Shown here piece by piece: positions 59,673-64,000 of a stretch of DNA of 64,000 nucleotides. The notes under the pieces were generated by a model that saw nothing but the letters and a program-made list of their open reading frames with translations, did not search any database and was not told the DNA's origin. The stretch is from Rotaria socialis. Taxonomy: Eukaryota > Rotifera > Eurotatoria > Philodinida > Philodinidae. Position 1 is the first letter of the stretch. Every line of letters begins with the position of its first letter. The stretch lies in NCBI GenBank assembly GCA_905331475.1, contig CAJNYU010003357.1:186001-250000 (forward strand). The letters are read 5' to 3'. Made by a program: the position numbers and the translations under genes.

Positions 59673-62600
59673 TAGTAATAGAACAGGTGATATTCATCGT
59701 CAACGCCATAGATTACCTACGACGTCAACAACAATATCAAATAGCGGTTCATTATTTGTTGAAGAATCTTCATCAGAACCGAACGATACTGAAGCAACAG
59801 TAAGAACTCTATTTAAATAATTTGCTTATATCAACTTTTAACTCAAATCTAAACCAAAAAGCTAATAGAATGTGAAATAAAGGTTTCTTTTTTTCTTCTT
59901 GAATTTATTAAATATTTGTTCGATAAGAATATTTCTCTTTCTTTTCGTAACTTGAAAAAAATGCTAATTCATAAATAATCTACTTATCTATTTTAAAGGT
60001 CATGACTCTCGATAAATCGATTCATCGTCTATCACCGATCTGTGATGAACAACTACTACCAACAACGAATACATTATCAAATAATCAACATTTTCCTGTA
60101 ATTATTCAGCCCGATGATAATCATATTTGTCCATCTCCGTCATCACCACTATCATCAACAGCATATTCTAGGCATTCAGCTAAATCACATTCACATCAAG
60201 CAACGCTATTAGCTCGTCGTCATTTTCATGTTTATGATTGGACTCGTCTTTCATTTTATGATAATGTACCACCACCCCTCGGTTATCAAAGTGAACCATC
60301 ATTTATCGATAATCATTCTCCCACAACAACATCAACATCATCTGCAGATGAAAATAATACAAAACATTCATCATTAAAACATTTACGTTCATCAACGGAC
60401 AGAAAAGATTCAGGCCTTGATACAAGTAGCGTAGAAAAGCAAATTGATTCTATTGCATTAACAACTGATACTGATCCATTACATCGTTCAACAACTTCTC
60501 TATCATCATCTCTATCATCTGAAAGTGATACAACAAATACTATCCCATCACCATCAACGCCATCACGTTTACCAACTAGTCGTAAAATTCGTGTTAAATG
60601 GCATTCATTTACAAAATCTCATCGTCCAAGTTTTAATTCATCAAAATATCATCTAGGACAAATGTCTGTTGGACAATTATTTGCTTTACGTCGTGCAGCA
60701 TCAATACGTATACAAGAATTACTTGATACAACAAGAATTTTATCCTCAAATACAGACGATCAAATACCAGCACTCATTCATACAACAGTGGCAACATCAC
60801 AAAGTTTACTTGTAACTGCATTTAGTGCCGTGCCAAAATTAATCATTCGACGACATCAACAAAGAAAAGTTCGTTTCTAATTTTATTTAGACAACCAAAA
60901 AGCAAAATCCGAATTTTCTTTCTATAATTACTATTATTTCATTTCTAGGAGGGTCATCGTGAAGTAAAAGATATTAAAAAATCTGTATTTGGTGTATCAC
61001 TTCTTTCGATGACTCAACGTACTGGACATCCAGTACCGATAACAATAATATCAGCAATGAAATATTTAAGACGAACATCAATTGATAGTGTTGGAATATT
61101 TCGTAAACCGTAAGTTAATGAAAATAAAAAAAGCAGAAGATACGATGAGTTATTTAATCTTCGCATCCTTATATATTAACCTTGAGTACATCGAGAATGT
61201 TGGGAATGAAAGAGAATCGAATATCGGAAAGATGATACAATTTTTTTTTGTAATCTGAAGGTTGTTAATCACATATCGTTATAATATTGAATAAATGACA
61301 GTTCTTTTCTTTTGATTTAATTGATAAAAAAAAGAAATTCTTTTTTTTTAACTGTTTATTTAACCCATGAAAACCTTGCATTATCAACATCACGATTGGA
61401 TATTTTCTACTATATTAAAAGAAAACGAATTCATTTTCAATGAAATATCAAGTCGATGTTAAAATTTTATTTCTACATTATTTAATTTATAGTTGAATAA
61501 ACTCTTGAACACTCATACGTAGAAATATGTTTGAACGTTTTATTATCAACGTCTGATGATTTCTAACAATTCGCAGGTACTAAGTAAATCGATATGGTAC
61601 CTATAGACAGACTGATTTGTATACAAATCTTGAAAAATCTCTTGTGTTTATATAAGCCAATAGCAAAAAAAGTCTCTGTATTGACCTTACAACGTCAACA
61701 AAGTTTGCCTTAGGATCTGATTTTTAATTTTTCTATTTTAAGTCGTCTTAGTGAATTCAATCGAGGACTACTCAGAGAGTGCAATAAGTTATACGACGTT
61801 GAAAGAAATAAACTCGTTAAGACACGATTTAATTAAAGTCTTATTTCATTGATTGTTCTATTTAGTAACAATTACTTTTCGTCAAAACTTTCCTCAATAA
61901 ATTAATATACTCAGTTAGATACAATATAAATATTTTGATTTATGTGCTGTTCAATTAGATTTTGTTTCACTGGATCATGTTACTTTACTTGAGATCAAAC
62001 CTGCCAATTTTCTTGCGTCAATTTAGAGGAAATTGAAACTAGTCTATTTTGTTACTAATTTTCACTGTCTTTCAGAAATTCAAAATCAATCGTCAGGTGA
62101 CTAATAGAAAGAAAAAGCTAGTTAATCATTAGAAATAAAATTACCTCTTGAGTATAGACTTTTCACTTGGAAATGTATTTCAACTCATGTTGTTCATTAG
62201 AAAGAAGAAAAAAAGAAATTCCTTTTGTACTAGAAAAGTTATTTGAACCAGTATTACTATTCTATTGATAGAAATTATCTATTAGAAATTGAGAAATTTC
62301 CTCCATTGTACTCACTAATGATTTCAAGCAAGAAAACATAAAATTTATCAATTATCATAAAGAAACCATATTTTTATAGAAGGAAGTCAAATAAAAGAAA
62401 ATATATTTATATATAGTATATGTTATTGGTTAATAGATCAAAAGATTTCTTCTTTTCTTCTTTATACTATATAATTTGCAATGCAACAGACTATAGCAAA
62501 GATTATTATTACCTACAACGTAAGAGATTTATGAATATGGAATTGACTTTCACCTTAGCGTTGTAATAATAAAAGCGAGGGATTAAATGAACCAGTTGAA

Positions 62601-64000
62601 TTTAATAATTTAAATGTCAAATCTGACCTGATTGAAAAAAAATTCGAATTCTTTTACGCTTAGTTTTCATTCTGCGCTATTTTTCATAAAAAAAATGTAA
62701 AAAAATGTTAATGTTAGATAAAAGATTAATATCTTATTCTAATTTCATTTAATGACTGAACAGAAGATTCTCTATCTCGAAAATTCAGCGACATAAATCA
62801 TATTTTTTAAAGCGAATATACTTAGTCAACATGTCAAAAAGTGTATATATATATATATATATACAATAGGCATTGATTTTTCAAAGCGAACCCGAAAAAT
62901 CGCGTCTAGTTTGCTTATGATAAAATCTTTGCTCGCTGCTTATCATTTTACGACATCATCCGTCATATTCCGTCAAGTATCAAGCGATGTGTTAAGTATT
63001 CATTGAGTGGTCATTTTTTGTTAACCTCCGATACTCAAAACCGAATCATTCACTAATGTTAGTAATCATATCAGTATTGATTTCCATTTTTGTCAAGCTT
63101 GGGCCGATGAGAATTATTAATAAAGTATTAAGTTTCATCGTTATTTTCATATGACGTCTTCGCTTTATACTCAATAAAACATATATAGTCGAGCACAACA
63201 ATTTCCTTTATAGGTCCGAAGAAAAACAAAATCGTTCATAGTAAATATTTGAATTTTTATATAATAATGTCAATCTAATAATAATCATAGAATATAGATA
63301 AATATCTACGATGTATAGTTTTCGAAAAGGCTTTGTTTACTATTTTCTTCTTCTACTACTACTACTACTACTGTTACTAAGAATCTCGATGCTCTTATTA
63401 TACCCAAAGGATTAAAAATAATTAACAAAAAAAAAGAAAAAAAGAAAAACAACGAAACGGTTGACGTTATTCTTAATAATTATGAATTTAATTTTAGTGG
63501 TGTGTCGCATCGTATAAAACGTCTACATGATTTAATTGAATCTGATCTTGAATTTCATCAATTCGATGATTTCAGTCCATACGATGTATCTGATGTATTA
63601 AAACAGTATTTTCGTGCATTACCTGAATGTTTATTTACAATAAAATTATCTCCACTATTTCTAAATATAAGTGAACATTTCTCTGTCATTTCATCTTCAA
63701 CACCAATGGATTCAACATTAATTAAATTAAACAATGAACGTCGTCTACTTTCCTTACAATACGCTGTGCTTCTATTACCAGATGAAAATCGTCTTGTTTT
63801 ACATTTACTTTTATCATTTTTAAATGATGTTTCTAAACATTCAAAAACCAATCAAATGAGTTCAATTAATCTGGCAACGTGTTTTGCACCGACTCTATTT
63901 TCATTTTATAATTACAATAATACTCATAATCATAGTATAGATCTAACTGATTCAGCATCAGCATCAATGCGTAAACATTCACAATCAATGGCTGCCTCTA
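59404..64000 (+). CDS. DLC1: DLC1/STARD13-type RhoGAP, 3' end outside window
   Basis: A GTPase-activating protein for Rho-family GTPases at the cell cortex or adhesions. Exons 59404-59799, 59999-60868, 60949-61109 and 63498 to beyond 64000. The first 380 or so residues are Ser/Asn/His-rich with a poly-Asn run. SVGQLFALRRAASIRIQELL matches the segment just before the GAP domain in DLC1. The RhoGAP domain begins at VFGVSLL, and QRTGHPVPITIISAMKYLR, then VGIFRKPG with the arginine finger, are intact. YDVSDVLKQYFRALPECLFT and the INLATCFAPTLF segment follow. A START domain would be expected downstream of the window. The third intron is 2388 bp, the longest here, and splits the GAP domain just after the arginine finger. 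An AG sits directly before the ATG (TTTTAGATG), suggesting a cis or trans splice acceptor. Confidence 0.9.

Noticed and set aside
1..64000. CRISPR arrays, rRNA or tRNA genes, bacterial-type operons
   Set aside because: No regularly spaced repeats or recognisable RNA folds were seen; a tRNA scan was not possible by eye and could change this.

Overview
The window is AT-rich nuclear DNA from a small metazoan. The best fit is a bdelloid rotifer of the Adineta/Rotaria type. This is an inference from very short GT-AG introns (mostly 50-70 bp), compact intergenic spaces, an Antp-class Hox gene, metazoan housekeeping genes and many short terminal-inverted-repeat elements. No assignment could be checked against a database.

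Layout. 1-4090 has no convincing complete gene. 4091-6562 (+) is an ACT-domain threonine dehydratase in 15 exons. 6563-11885 is a long gene-free stretch in front of a Hox gene (11886-13287, +) whose homeobox is cut by three introns and contains a 17-nt exon. 17002-17422 (+) encodes a small probably secreted protein. 17738-20080 (-) carries two nuclear genes for mitochondrial proteins, the Rieske subunit and mitoribosomal uS3m/MRPS24, head to tail 162 bp apart. 20893-26923 (+) is a tandem family of four intronless, divergent dynein-light-chain-like genes, the first of them frameshifted. 27571-30857 (-) is CDC23/APC8. 30928-33271 is a degenerate LTR retroelement with a 5-bp target duplication, inserted between CDC23 and exportin-5 (33427-41959, -). 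43679-46683 (+) is an OTUD7/Cezanne-type deubiquitinase. 46.7-51.8 kb is an island of small inverted-repeat elements plus a two-exon gene I do not recognise. 51862-53913 (-) is an APC-superfamily amino-acid permease of bacterial YfnA/CAT type containing a 9-nt exon. 54353-55237 (+) is an unrecognised two-exon gene. 59404 to the window end (+) is the 5' part of a DLC1/STARD13-type RhoGAP gene.

The genes do not form one pathway. Local themes are a possible co-transcribed mitochondrial pair, a lineage-specific tandem expansion of LC8-fold proteins, CDC23 and XPO5 as same-strand neighbours split by a retroelement, and micro-exons of 9, 17, 27 and 32 nt. Exon junctions below were derived by hand; for each multi-exon gene the reading phases add up to an intact frame. 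The most notable items are the dynein-light-chain-like array, the micro-exons, the retroelement at the CDC23 5' end and the 392-bp hairpin at 42.3-42.7 kb. I did not find a clearly new multi-gene system.
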